A stretch of DNA of 64,000 nt from contig JAVBKV010000007.1 in NCBI GenBank assembly GCA_031553885.1, positions 1 through 64,000 on the forward strand. Direction: 5' to 3'. The DNA comes from JAVBKV01 sp031553885. GTDB taxonomy: Bacteria > Bacteroidota > Bacteroidia > Bacteroidales > Azobacteroidaceae. A model generated the notes under the pieces. The model saw only the letters and a list, made by a program, of their open reading frames with translations. It was not told where the DNA came from and searched no databases. Shown in pieces: positions 7,557 to 16,899 of the stretch; within the stretch, counting starts at the first letter, position 1; each line of letters starts with the position of its first letter. Both the position numbers and the translations under genes were made by a program.

Positions 7557-8260
7557 GAATCTGGTTATTGATCATCGGATGTTGGTTGGCGAACAGTTGT
7601 TATGCAACGGTAGTTCCGCAGGATACCTTGTTGCTTGTTCATGAGACTGAGGTACAGGAGGCGGTAGTACCTGACCCAAAAACGTTGTCCGGATTCGAAA
7701 AAGACCCGGATTATAATTATTATGAAGATCAGGCAAGAGATTCCCGTTCGATCAGGGAAATCTTCAATGAATTTCTGAGACGTATGTGGCTGCGTTTGTG
7801 GGACGTGGAAATAACTGAGACGCAGTCCAATGTGACGTTCTGGATTGTTCTTGGAGCTGCGATTCTCGTCTTGATTGCGATGCTGGTTTATTTTAAACCG
7901 GGATGGTTTTACATAGACCAAAAGCGGAAGCCGGATTATCAGGTAGACGATGAAACGATATATGGGGTTGATTTTGACCGGATGATCCGGGAGGCTTTAT
8001 CTTCGGGAAACTATACGGATGCGATACGGTGGAGGTATTTGCAGCTTTTGAAGAAGTTGCAGGAGAAGGAATTGATTGCCTGGGACCCCAACAAAACAGT
8101 CAATGAATATGTAGCAATGTTCAAAAATGTGGAATTGAAACCCCGGTTCAAAGAGCTATCCTTTTTATTTTTGTATTTCAGATATGGGAATTTTGAAGCA
8201 CGGAAGAGCCAGTATGACGAGGTCGATCGTCTTTCCTCTGAAATCAGTCAACGTTTGTAA
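7553..8260 (+). CDS. DUF4129 domain-containing membrane protein
   Basis: This 235-residue protein starts at a GTG that overlaps the previous stop (GTGA). Residues 1-18 form a signal peptide. A single transmembrane helix lies near residues 100-120 (FWIVLGAAILVLIAMLVYF). The cytoplasmic C-terminal ~90 residues (REALSSGNYTDAIRWRYLQ ... LFLYFRYGNFE) are a DUF4129 domain. Such domains occur beside MoxR and DUF58 proteins and in some transglutaminase fusions. The role is unknown but likely tied to the neighbouring AAA+ ATPase. It is separated by 2 bp from the DUF4350 gene. Confidence 0.85.
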   Translation: MRIWLLIIGCWLANSCYATVVPQDTLLLVHETEVQEAVVPDPKTLSGFEKDPDYNYYEDQARDSRSIREIFNEFLRRMWLRLWDVEITETQSNVTFWIVLGAAILVLIAMLVYFKPGWFYIDQKRKPDYQVDDETIYGVDFDRMIREALSSGNYTDAIRWRYLQLLKKLQEKELIAWDPNKTVNEYVAMFKNVELKPRFKELSFLFLYFRYGNFEARKSQYDEVDRLSSEISQRL

Positions 8261-8262
8261 GC

Positions 8263-9573
8263 ATGAAGAATAAGATCCTTTACATATTATTTATTCTTGC
8301 TTTCTTCGGATTGACTTACCTGTTAAATATGGGCAAAAAACCTGAATTTACCTGGATCCCCACTTATAGCAAGTACGATAAACAGCCGTTTGGAGCATTC
8401 GTTCTGGACAAGATGCTGGATGCTTCCCTGAAGCAGACTTACACCCATTCATATAAAAGCGTTTACCGTTTGCTTAATGAAGAGTATCTAGAAAATCAAA
8501 ATCTCCTGATTTTGACCAATTCCTTTGATCTGCCGGAAGAAGATATAAAGGATTTGCTGGCTTATGTGGAAAAGGGAAATAAAGTACTGATTGCTGCCAG
8601 TTATTTTTCTTATGATTTAATGGATACCCTTCATCTTTCTTATAACAGATCGGGTTATCTGGGAAATATCGTTGATCCGTTAAATATCCGGAAATCCATG
8701 AAACCGGTTTATTTTTTCAGAACAGAAAATCAGATTACTTCTTACGAATTTCCTTATGTAACAATGGATGGTTATTTCGATCCTTTTATTCCTGCTGAGG
8801 CAACGGCTCTAAATGACAGTGTTCCAATGGAGGACAAACAGTCGGAAGATATACGGGAATCAGATTTGTCCGGAGGGGTTTCTGGGCCGGATTCAGTGGT
8901 TCGTGAAGACCTTCCTCCGGTAACTGTGCTGGCAGAAGATGAATTTGAACGGCCCTTATTATTGAAATATCCTGTGGGAAAGGGCTATTTACTCCTTTCT
9001 TCAACACCGAAAATGTTTACTAATTACGGTGTGTTGGATTCTGTTAATAGCGGATTTGTCTGGCAAACGATGGGCTATCTTCAGGATCAACCGTTGATGC
9101 GAACTGAGAACCTGCAACGTGGTACCGATCAGTCTACGTCTCCTCTTCGTTATATTTTAAGTAACCGGGCGTTGCGATGGGGATTGTATGTTGCTCTGCT
9201 TACAGTCGTTTTGTTTATGATTTTTACTGCTAAGCGTAAACAGAAAGTCATTCCCGTAATTAAGGCTCCGGAAAATAAGATGCTGAGTTTTGTGCGTTCG
9301 ATAGCGTCTCTTTATTTGAGAAAGAACAACAATGCCGATATGGTCCGGAAAAAATACGTTTACTGGGCGGATCGTATGAAACAACAGTACGGAGTCGATT
9401 TGATCAATTCGGAGCATGACCGGGAGTTTTGTATTTCATTTGCGGCGAAAACCGGTCGGGATCCGGATCAGATCATAGAATTACTGGGCCGCCTGGATTC
9501 TATTCATCCTGATAATTATGTGACAGATGAGGAGATGAAACAATTAATAGAGAAAATGAATTTAATAAAATAA
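8263..9573 (+). CDS. DUF4350 domain-containing protein
   Basis: This 436-residue protein has an N-terminal membrane anchor (ILYILFILAFFGLTYLLNM). An extracytoplasmic DUF4350-type domain follows (YDKQPFGAFVLDKMLD ... LLILTNSFDLPEEDIKDLLAYVEKGNKVLIAA), which resembles a degenerate GATase-like fold. A second transmembrane helix lies near residue 310 (WGLYVALLTVVLFMIFTA). The C-terminal cytoplasmic tail reads SFVRSIASLYLRKNNNADM. The architecture matches its usual cluster partners DUF4129, MoxR and DUF58. Function is unknown. Confidence 0.85.
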   Translation: MKNKILYILFILAFFGLTYLLNMGKKPEFTWIPTYSKYDKQPFGAFVLDKMLDASLKQTYTHSYKSVYRLLNEEYLENQNLLILTNSFDLPEEDIKDLLAYVEKGNKVLIAASYFSYDLMDTLHLSYNRSGYLGNIVDPLNIRKSMKPVYFFRTENQITSYEFPYVTMDGYFDPFIPAEATALNDSVPMEDKQSEDIRESDLSGGVSGPDSVVREDLPPVTVLAEDEFERPLLLKYPVGKGYLLLSSTPKMFTNYGVLDSVNSGFVWQTMGYLQDQPLMRTENLQRGTDQSTSPLRYILSNRALRWGLYVALLTVVLFMIFTAKRKQKVIPVIKAPENKMLSFVRSIASLYLRKNNNADMVRKKYVYWADRMKQQYGVDLINSEHDREFCISFAAKTGRDPDQIIELLGRLDSIHPDNYVTDEEMKQLIEKMNLIK

Positions 9574-9574
9574 T

Positions 9575-10546
9575 ATGGAAAATTTAGAAAACAGACTGGA
9601 TCTGACTGCATTTTCTGAACGGATTGAAGCTCTGAAATCCAATATATCGGAAATTATTGTCGGACAACAACAGGCGATCGATTTGATTCTGACCACCATG
9701 CTGGCTGGAGGACATGTGTTACTGGAAGGTGTTCCCGGTGTAGCCAAAACCCTGTTGGCCCGGCTTACGGCTCAATTGGTGGATGCCGCTTATTCCCGGA
9801 TACAGTTTACTCCCGACCTGATGCCTTCGGATGTATTGGGAACTTCTGTTTTCAATTTGAAAACGACGGAATTCGAGTTTCATAAGGGACCTGTTTTTGC
9901 CGATATCGTACTGATTGATGAAATCAATCGTGCACCGGCTAAAACACAGGCTGCTTTGTTTGAGGTGATGGAGGAGCGCCAGGTGACCATCGACGGTTTT
10001 ACCCGAACCATGGATGACCTGTATACCGTAATAGCCACCCAGAATCCTATCGAACAGGAGGGGACCTACCGTCTGCCGGAGGCGCAGCTCGACCGTTTCC
10101 TGATGAAGATTTCCATTCATTATCCGGAGGCTTCCGAAGAGTTGGAGATCCTGAGGCGTCATCATGAGAAGAAGGACCTGACGAAATTGAAATCGGTAAA
10201 GCCGATTATTTCCAAGGCAGAAATGCTGGCGTTCAGGGAACTGGCCGGACGGGTGTTTGTGGAAGAAACCTTGTTGAAATACATTACCGATATTATCCTC
10301 GCAACAAGAAAAAGCCCGGCGATTTACCTGGGTGCATCTCCGAGAGCATCTGTTGCCTTATTGAATGCATCCAAGGCCTATGCGGTTCTTCAGGGGCGCG
10401 ACTTTGTCACTCCCGATGATATCAAGTACGTGGGAGTTCCTGTCCTTCAGCACCGGCTGATTCTTTCTCCGGAGACAGAGATGGAAGGACATTCCTCTGC
10501 GTTGATTTGTCAACGATTGATCGAAAAGATTGAAGTGCCGAAATAA
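9575..10546 (+). CDS. MoxR family AAA+ ATPase
   Basis: This 323-residue cytoplasmic AAA+ ATPase has Walker A GVPGVAKT (52-59), Walker B IVLIDE (111-116) followed by NRAPAKTQAALFEVMEE, sensor ATQNPIEQEGTYRLPEAQLDRF, and the C-terminal lid with SPRASVALLNASKAYA. This is the AAA_3/MoxR pattern. MoxR ATPases act as chaperone-like assembly factors, often with VWA or DUF58 partners. Its stop and the ATG of the DUF58 gene share one base (TAATG), a classical coupling. It starts 1 bp after the DUF4350 gene. Confidence 0.95.
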   Translation: MENLENRLDLTAFSERIEALKSNISEIIVGQQQAIDLILTTMLAGGHVLLEGVPGVAKTLLARLTAQLVDAAYSRIQFTPDLMPSDVLGTSVFNLKTTEFEFHKGPVFADIVLIDEINRAPAKTQAALFEVMEERQVTIDGFTRTMDDLYTVIATQNPIEQEGTYRLPEAQLDRFLMKISIHYPEASEELEILRRHHEKKDLTKLKSVKPIISKAEMLAFRELAGRVFVEETLLKYITDIILATRKSPAIYLGASPRASVALLNASKAYAVLQGRDFVTPDDIKYVGVPVLQHRLILSPETEMEGHSSALICQRLIEKIEVPK

Positions 10547-11856
10547 TGTTTATAAACCGACGATTCTATATTGCCGTTATTGGTGTCGTATGCTGTTTTA
10601 TAGCAGGATATGCCAGCGTTTTTATGTTCAGTCTGGCGCAGGTGTTACTTGCTTTGTTGATTTTTCTTTGTATGTACGATTGTTTGCTGCTTTTTCGCGA
10701 AAAGAAGCAGATCAGTTGTTACCGGATTTGCGGAGACCGGTTTTCAAACGGGGATGAAAACGAGGTACGGCTGCATTTATCGAATACTTATACATTTCCG
10801 GTATCTTTACGGATTATCGATGAAATTCCGGTTTATTTTCAATTGCGTAATTTTTATTTCGAGCTACGGATGAATCGTGCCGAACAGAAGGTCTTGACTT
10901 ATTCGCTTCGTCCGGTTAAGCGGGGAGTTTATACATTCGGACTTATAAACGTATTTGCTTCTACTTCCATCGGATTGATCAGCCGCCGTTTTCGATGCGG
11001 GGCGCCCTGGGAGGTAAAAGTTTATCCGGCCTATCTTTGCCTGAGGCAATATGAATTAATGGCCATTTCGAACCGGTTAACCGATCCGGGACGGAAGCGT
11101 ATCCGGAAAATCGGCCAGCAACTGGAGCCCGATCAGATCAAAGATTATGTGGTAGGAGACGATTACCGGACGATTAACTGGAAGGCAACAGCCCGTCGTC
11201 ATAAACTGATGGTCAATATTTTTCAGGAAGAACGGGCACAGAATGTGTATTGCCTCATTGACAAGGGGCGTACCATGCAGTCTGCTTTTGAGGGAATGAC
11301 GCTGTTGGATTATTCCATTAACGCCTCGTTGGCATTATCTTATGTTTCGATGATCAAAGGAGACAGGGCCGGGTTATTGACTTTCGAAAAACAACCGGAT
11401 ACATTGATTGCCGCTTCCCGCCATTCCGGACAGATGCAGCGTATTCTGGACGGTTTGTATTATCAGACTACCTCTTTTGCGGAAACCGATTTTTCAGCCT
11501 TGTACCAACAGGTCAATAAACAACTGAGAAGTCGCAGTTTATTGCTTATTTTTACGAATTTTGACTCAGTTGCATCCATGCAGCGGCAATTGACTTACCT
11601 GTCGATGCTGGCTCTCCGCCATACACTGGTTGTCGTGTTTTTTGAGAATATAGAATTAACAGAGTTGGAAAAACGTCAGCCCAAATCCAAAAGCGAATAT
11701 TACGAACAGGTGATTGCGGAAAAACTAGGTTATGAAAAATCAATGATAATCGGACAGTTGCGTAAGCGGAATATTATTTCTATTCTGATTCATCCGGATA
11801 AACTGACTCCGGAAGTGGTCAATAAGTACCTGGAAATAAAAGCCAGGGGATTATGA
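10546..11856 (+). CDS. DUF58 domain-containing protein
   Basis: This 436-residue protein has two N-terminal transmembrane helices (residues ~7-50). A periplasmic-type segment follows, then the DUF58 signature near residue 205, QIKDYVVGDDYRTINWKATA, and a degenerate VWA-like fold (NVYCLIDKGRTMQSAFEG...LLDYSINASLALSY). The MIDAS motif is degenerate: DKGRTM rather than DxSxS. It is the usual partner of MoxR ATPases, and the TAATG overlap supports a joint role. It is the last gene of the cluster; a lipoprotein gene follows after 26 bp. Confidence 0.92.
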   Translation: MFINRRFYIAVIGVVCCFIAGYASVFMFSLAQVLLALLIFLCMYDCLLLFREKKQISCYRICGDRFSNGDENEVRLHLSNTYTFPVSLRIIDEIPVYFQLRNFYFELRMNRAEQKVLTYSLRPVKRGVYTFGLINVFASTSIGLISRRFRCGAPWEVKVYPAYLCLRQYELMAISNRLTDPGRKRIRKIGQQLEPDQIKDYVVGDDYRTINWKATARRHKLMVNIFQEERAQNVYCLIDKGRTMQSAFEGMTLLDYSINASLALSYVSMIKGDRAGLLTFEKQPDTLIAASRHSGQMQRILDGLYYQTTSFAETDFSALYQQVNKQLRSRSLLLIFTNFDSVASMQRQLTYLSMLALRHTLVVVFFENIELTELEKRQPKSKSEYYEQVIAEKLGYEKSMIIGQLRKRNIISILIHPDKLTPEVVNKYLEIKARGL

Positions 11857-11882
11857 TGTTATAATTCTGTAATCGAAATTCT

Positions 11883-14090
11883 ATGATGAACAAAAAATGG
11901 TGTTTTCTGGTCTTAGTTATTATCATAGTTTTGACAACTGGTTGTCAATCACCTGTCAGTCGTCAGGAAAAGGACAATATTACAGCTTTTGCTTATGCTT
12001 ATGGGTTAGTCAGGTGGTTCCACCCTTCTGATGAAAGCCAGACAATCGACTGGGATCAATTTGCGTTATACGGTGTAAAAGAAGTTATGGAATGTCGTTC
12101 CGAGACTGAGTTACAACAACGCTTGGAAGTGCTTTTCCTTCCGATAGCTCCGGGTATTTCATTTAACAACAAGGACGTTGCTCCCGACACAACAAAATGG
12201 ATTCCTTCCGATACCACAGGTTTCCTTCCTGTTACCTGGCAACACTATGGAGCCGAATTAGGGATTCAGAGTAACTATTATTTAAGTAAGCGTACCAACA
12301 GGCCTCACGTTTCAAAAAATATCAATAAACTGGCTATTCATGGTTATTTTCCTGCTGCAGAATACAAAGGTCATGATATCCGCATGCATATAAAAATCAG
12401 GATTCACCCCTCAAATGAAAACTTCAATGTTTATCCGATATTGACTCAGGTTGAAGGAGCTCCTGTTTTTCTTTGTGCAGAAAATCACAATCCTCTACCC
12501 GGTAATAATTCCTGGCAAAATCACGAACAGAGGTATACTGTAGACAAAAAAGAAGGGGACATCCATTGGGGAATTTATACAGATGGAGAAGGATCTCTTT
12601 CAATTGAGGAGATCGTTGTTTTTGATGAAACAGAACAGAAAGCAATAAGAGATTTGAAATTCATGGATTCGAATACGTTCAATTCTTATGATGTCAGAAG
12701 AAATTTTTTATATGAATATACCTTGAATCAACATTCATTGACAATAACAACCAAGAATATCATTTTTGATCGGATTCCGGATATGGGGAGTTATGATCAA
12801 AGAAAAATAGGGAAAAACCTCTACATGAATACTCCGGTAATCTTATATGGAACTAAAGATCAAACTTACCCTTCCGGAGATAAAAAGGCATTGGAGAATC
12901 TGAATGAACAATTAAAAAATTTTATTCCGACAGAGAAACAAAAAGAATTAGCAGATATAGTTGTAGCCTGGAATGGTATTAAATACTTTAGCCCGTATCT
13001 CTCTGAACTCCCTGTTGATTGGGATAACGAACTGACAAACACCCTGCAAATGGTAATTGATTCTAAAGAAGATTCATATAATTTACGCCCTTTTCAATTA
13101 ATGATGGCAAAACTTGAAGATGGACATGTTCACATTATAGATTATAATTCAGATGCATCAGGTAACCATTATCCCAGTTATCGTTTGCCCTTTCAATCGG
13201 AAATGATAAGGGGGCAGATCATTGTAACCAATCCATTTGACCGGGTTTTTAAAAGAGGCGATATCGTATTGGAAATAAACAAAGAAAATGCACTGAAAAT
13301 ATATGAGAATTACAGATCGGTAATATCCGGATCCGATCAACACAAAACCGCCAAAGCAAATCCTAATTTTCACTATGCATACAAAGAAGGTGTCCTGTTG
13401 GATATTAAAATCGACCGTGATGGTAAGACCCACGATTGCAAGGTACGTGCATTATTCATAGGAGATTGCCCCGTAAATTTGAGGGAAGCGCAACGATGGG
13501 TAAACGATTCGATTCTTTATCTTAACCTGGGACGGATTCAATTTGATGAAGTGGCGGAATCCATCAGAAAAAGAAAAACAAATCAAACGATTATATTCGA
13601 TGTCAGAGATTATAGCGCTTTTCTTTTCAGGTATATCATTCCATTATTGGCAGAACCGGGAGAAACCCTTCCTGAAAACAGGGATATCAGTATAATTCCT
13701 GAAATTTATTTGCCTCAAACTCCGGTAGTACTGGATACTTTACGTCCTATTGAACCTCCAACGCCGGATAGAAAAAATATTTTTCTGATCAATGAGAATG
13801 ATATAAGTAACTTCGAAGCCACTTTGGATTATATCCGGTATGCCGGATTGGGTTATCTGGTAGGAAACAATACGGCAGGTTGTTGTGGTATGGTTAATAC
13901 AATACAGCTGCCAGGCAAGAGAGGTGTGGTATTTACCGGATCAAAATACTTAAGTAATATGGGTCCCAACCACTATTATTACCGCACAGGAATAAAACCG
14001 GATTGTTTGGTGGAACCTTCTATCGAACAAATAAAGCAAGGAGCAGATGCTATTTTGGAAAAGGCAATTGAGATAGCCGAAAGGAATTAG
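11883..14090 (+). CDS. S41 peptidase-like lipoprotein
   Basis: This 735-residue protein has a lipoprotein signal (LTTGCQ, Cys near residue 21). An N-terminal ~300 residues of mixed beta structure precede a PDZ-like middle (VTNPFDRVFKRGDIVLEINKE) and a C-terminal S41 core: SILYLNLGRIQFDEV, IIFDVRDY, then NENDISNFEATLDYIR around the expected nucleophile, and LGYLVGNNTAGCCG. The Ser in DISNFE may be the nucleophile. The lysine of CtpA-type enzymes is absent, as in the tricorn/C-terminal-processing branch, so activity is uncertain. It probably acts in the periplasm. It may be read through from DUF58; it converges with trkH after 2 bp. Confidence 0.75.
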   Translation: MMNKKWCFLVLVIIIVLTTGCQSPVSRQEKDNITAFAYAYGLVRWFHPSDESQTIDWDQFALYGVKEVMECRSETELQQRLEVLFLPIAPGISFNNKDVAPDTTKWIPSDTTGFLPVTWQHYGAELGIQSNYYLSKRTNRPHVSKNINKLAIHGYFPAAEYKGHDIRMHIKIRIHPSNENFNVYPILTQVEGAPVFLCAENHNPLPGNNSWQNHEQRYTVDKKEGDIHWGIYTDGEGSLSIEEIVVFDETEQKAIRDLKFMDSNTFNSYDVRRNFLYEYTLNQHSLTITTKNIIFDRIPDMGSYDQRKIGKNLYMNTPVILYGTKDQTYPSGDKKALENLNEQLKNFIPTEKQKELADIVVAWNGIKYFSPYLSELPVDWDNELTNTLQMVIDSKEDSYNLRPFQLMMAKLEDGHVHIIDYNSDASGNHYPSYRLPFQSEMIRGQIIVTNPFDRVFKRGDIVLEINKENALKIYENYRSVISGSDQHKTAKANPNFHYAYKEGVLLDIKIDRDGKTHDCKVRALFIGDCPVNLREAQRWVNDSILYLNLGRIQFDEVAESIRKRKTNQTIIFDVRDYSAFLFRYIIPLLAEPGETLPENRDISIIPEIYLPQTPVVLDTLRPIEPPTPDRKNIFLINENDISNFEATLDYIRYAGLGYLVGNNTAGCCGMVNTIQLPGKRGVVFTGSKYLSNMGPNHYYYRTGIKPDCLVEPSIEQIKQGADAILEKAIEIAERN

Positions 14091-14092
14091 GG

Positions 14093-15559
14093 TTATCGTT
14101 TCCAGAATCCGGGAGTAAAAAGGACCAGTACCGTGAAAAATTCCAACCGTCCTACCAGCATCAGGAAAGAGAGATACCACTTGCAGAATTCCGGTATGTT
14201 GGCAAACGAACCCGAAGGACCGTTGGATCCAAACCCCGGACCTACATTGCTGATCGCCGTTACCGCAGCTCCCAGCGCTTCTTCAAACGGCATTCCCGAG
14301 AGGGTAAGTACTCCCCAGCTGATTATGATGACAAAGATAAATAAGAATGTAAAAGCCAGTAAACGCTCCACCACTCCGAAAGACAATGCGACTCCGTTGA
14401 TACGGACGGGAATGATCGCTCTCGGATGAATCAGGCGGCCGAGTTCGTTGAATGTGTTTTTGAATAAGACTACGATCCGTATCGTTTTCAATCCACCGCT
14501 GGTAGAGCCTGCACAACCGCAAATGACCATCAATATCATGAAAATAATCCAATAGAAAGGTCCCCATTGTACAAAATCACCGGTGGCAAATCCGGTCGTG
14601 GTGACAATGGATACCACCTGGAAGATCGAATTCCGGAAAGAATCGATGTGTCCTTCGACCAGGTCGTGAGAGGTAAGGCCGAATGTAATGAGCAGACTGG
14701 AAATGATAATAATAGCCAGAAACCACCTCAATTCTTCATCCCTGAAAAACCGTTTGAAATCTCCTTTCAGTAAGAAGTAGAGCAGGGAAAAATTAGTTGC
14801 CCCGATAATCATAAATACAATGATAACGGATTCGATGTATGTCGAGTTCCAATAGGCGATACTGGCCTGCTTGGTGGAATACCCTCCGGTGGAAATGGTA
14901 GTCAAAGTATGACACAGGGCATCAAAAAAATCCATGGGACCGACCCACAGCAGGGCAAGTAAGATCAGGCTTAAAGCCAGGTAAATTCCCCACAGGCGTT
15001 TAGCGATCTGGGCAACCCGCGGGCGGAATTTATCGTGTGTAATACCGGTCGTTTCTGCATCGAACAACTGAGAGCCTCCTCCTCCGATCAACGGTAAAAT
15101 AGCCAGTGAGAATACGATGACTCCCATACCTCCCAACCATTGGGTAAGACTTCTCCAGAAATGCAGTCCTTTCGGTAATTTTTCTATTTCGGTCAGGATG
15201 GTAGCTCCCGTGGTTGTTAGTCCCGACATGGTTTCAAAAAAAGCGTCGGAAAGGGATGGGATGGCTCCGCTGATGTAAAAGGGGAGGGTTCCGAAACATC
15301 CGAATAAAAACCAGGTTAGGGTGACAGTCAGGAAACCTTCTCTTTTCCCGATGAATTTGACTTTTTCTTTGCCTCCGAAAAGTGTGAGGGTGATTCCACA
15401 TACCAGGGTAATGGCTGCAGACAGTAATAAATGAGGAAGGTCCCATTCTTTATAGTACCAGGAGATTCCCGCTGAAATAAACAGGAACAGCGATTCCAGT
15501 ATCAGGATAAGTCCGGTTACTTTAATGATGAATTTCCAATTCAGTCCGGGGCCGCTCAT
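14093..15559 (-). CDS. trkH: TrkH-type potassium uptake channel subunit
   Basis: This 488-residue integral membrane protein carries the repeated pore motifs of the TrkH/KtrB family: MSGLTTTGATIL, LTTISTGGYST, VSIVTTTGFATGDF and TAISNVGPGFG, four P-loops each with the filter-like Gly. It also has the SGGLKTIR motif. With TrkA it imports potassium, driven by the membrane potential. It is the last gene of the dxs-trkA-trkH operon, 5 bp after trkA. The length is typical. Confidence 0.95.
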   Translation of the reverse strand: MSGPGLNWKFIIKVTGLILILESLFLFISAGISWYYKEWDLPHLLLSAAITLVCGITLTLFGGKEKVKFIGKREGFLTVTLTWFLFGCFGTLPFYISGAIPSLSDAFFETMSGLTTTGATILTEIEKLPKGLHFWRSLTQWLGGMGVIVFSLAILPLIGGGGSQLFDAETTGITHDKFRPRVAQIAKRLWGIYLALSLILLALLWVGPMDFFDALCHTLTTISTGGYSTKQASIAYWNSTYIESVIIVFMIIGATNFSLLYFLLKGDFKRFFRDEELRWFLAIIIISSLLITFGLTSHDLVEGHIDSFRNSIFQVVSIVTTTGFATGDFVQWGPFYWIIFMILMVICGCAGSTSGGLKTIRIVVLFKNTFNELGRLIHPRAIIPVRINGVALSFGVVERLLAFTFLFIFVIIISWGVLTLSGMPFEEALGAAVTAISNVGPGFGSNGPSGSFANIPEFCKWYLSFLMLVGRLEFFTVLVLFTPGFWKR

Positions 15560-15564
15560 GGTTG

Positions 15565-16899
15565 TCAGTTAAAATAATCTTCGATTTTACGCATAGCTGT
15601 ATCCAGGCAGAATACTACTACATGGTCGCCGGCTTCGATAGTTGTTTCTCCGTCGATGATTTTTACATCTCCGTTGCGGATAAGTCCTCCCAATGTCATG
15701 TCTTTGGGAAGGTTGAGGTTTTTAACCGGTTTCCGGGTAATTCTGGAGTGGGGGCGAGCCACTAATTCCGCAACATCAGCATTGGCAAACGTCAGGCATT
15801 TTACCGTAGAGACATCTGCATCCAGTAAAAACTGATAAATGTGGCTGGCTGCAATCAGCTTTTTATTGATAACGGTTCCGATATCCAGTTTTTCGGCCAT
15901 GGGGATGTAGTCTATGTTTTCCACTTTGGCAACCGTCTTCGGAACACCCAGGCTTTTGGCCGTTACGCAGGCTAAGATATTGGTTTCCGAATTTTCGGTT
16001 AGGGCAACGAAAGCATCGCAGTTTTTAATATTTTCCTGAATCAGGAGTTCGGTATCCCGTCCGTCACCGTTGATGATCAATACATTATTTCCTGCTTTTT
16101 CTGCTAATTTATAGCCTTTTTCTTTATTTTTTTCCAGTATCTTGATCCGGATATTTCCGGGAAGGTATTCGGCCACTTTCAGAGCGATCCGGCTACCACC
16201 CATGATTGTCACTTTGTTGATATTGATTTCATTTTTGCCGGCCTGTTTTTTTACTTCATCGATGTATTCCCGGGTAGTCGTGAAGAAGAGGATATCTCCG
16301 GCCTGTATATGATCGGATCCACGGGGAATAATGGTTTGATTTTCACGCTTAATGGCGACCACGTGGTATATTTTTGATTCCCGTGACAGGTCGTACAGGT
16401 ATTTGTTGACAATGGGAGCATTTTCCCTGACTTTTGCTCCGATCAGGATGAGAGACCCACCGCAGAGTTCCCACCATTGCCGGGTCCAGGGCTTTTTGAG
16501 TGCACTGACAATTTCTTTTGCAGCCAGGACTTCCGGACAAATGAGTGAATCGACCCCTAAACGGGAGAAGAATTCCATATTTTTAGGAAGTAAATACTCT
16601 TCATTGCTTACCCGGGCAATGGTTTTAGTTGCTCCCAGATTGGTAGCAAGCATACAGGCGGTCATGTTGGTTGATTCCTCCGGGGTAACAGCTATAAACA
16701 TATCGGCGTTTTTAATTCCGGCGGCTTGCAAATCAGCAATGGAGGTAGGATTTCCTACTACCGTCATAATTTCAAAATTACTGGGGAAATTCAACCGTTC
16801 TTCGTTGTTATCCATCAAAATGATGTCCTGGTTTTCCAGGGAAAGAAGTTTGGATAAGTGCGTGCCCACTTCACCGGCTCCGCCGATAATGATTTTCAT
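15565..16899 (-). CDS. trkA: TrkA, NAD-binding potassium transporter regulatory subunit
   Basis: This 444-residue cytoplasmic protein has two RCK units. The first begins MKIIIGGAGEVGTHLSKLL, a Rossmann GGAGEVG motif. The second has VTIMGGSRIALKVAEYLPG near residue 230. Each is followed by an RCK_C domain, for example NLPKDMTLGGLIRNGDVKIIDG near the end. It gates the TrkH channel by nucleotide binding. Its ATG overlaps the dxs stop by 4 bp, so the two are translationally coupled. Linkage of Trk genes to dxs is common in Bacteroidales and has no known biochemical reason. Confidence 0.95.
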   Translation of the reverse strand: MKIIIGGAGEVGTHLSKLLSLENQDIILMDNNEERLNFPSNFEIMTVVGNPTSIADLQAAGIKNADMFIAVTPEESTNMTACMLATNLGATKTIARVSNEEYLLPKNMEFFSRLGVDSLICPEVLAAKEIVSALKKPWTRQWWELCGGSLILIGAKVRENAPIVNKYLYDLSRESKIYHVVAIKRENQTIIPRGSDHIQAGDILFFTTTREYIDEVKKQAGKNEININKVTIMGGSRIALKVAEYLPGNIRIKILEKNKEKGYKLAEKAGNNVLIINGDGRDTELLIQENIKNCDAFVALTENSETNILACVTAKSLGVPKTVAKVENIDYIPMAEKLDIGTVINKKLIAASHIYQFLLDADVSTVKCLTFANADVAELVARPHSRITRKPVKNLNLPKDMTLGGLIRNGDVKIIDGETTIEAGDHVVVFCLDTAMRKIEDYFN

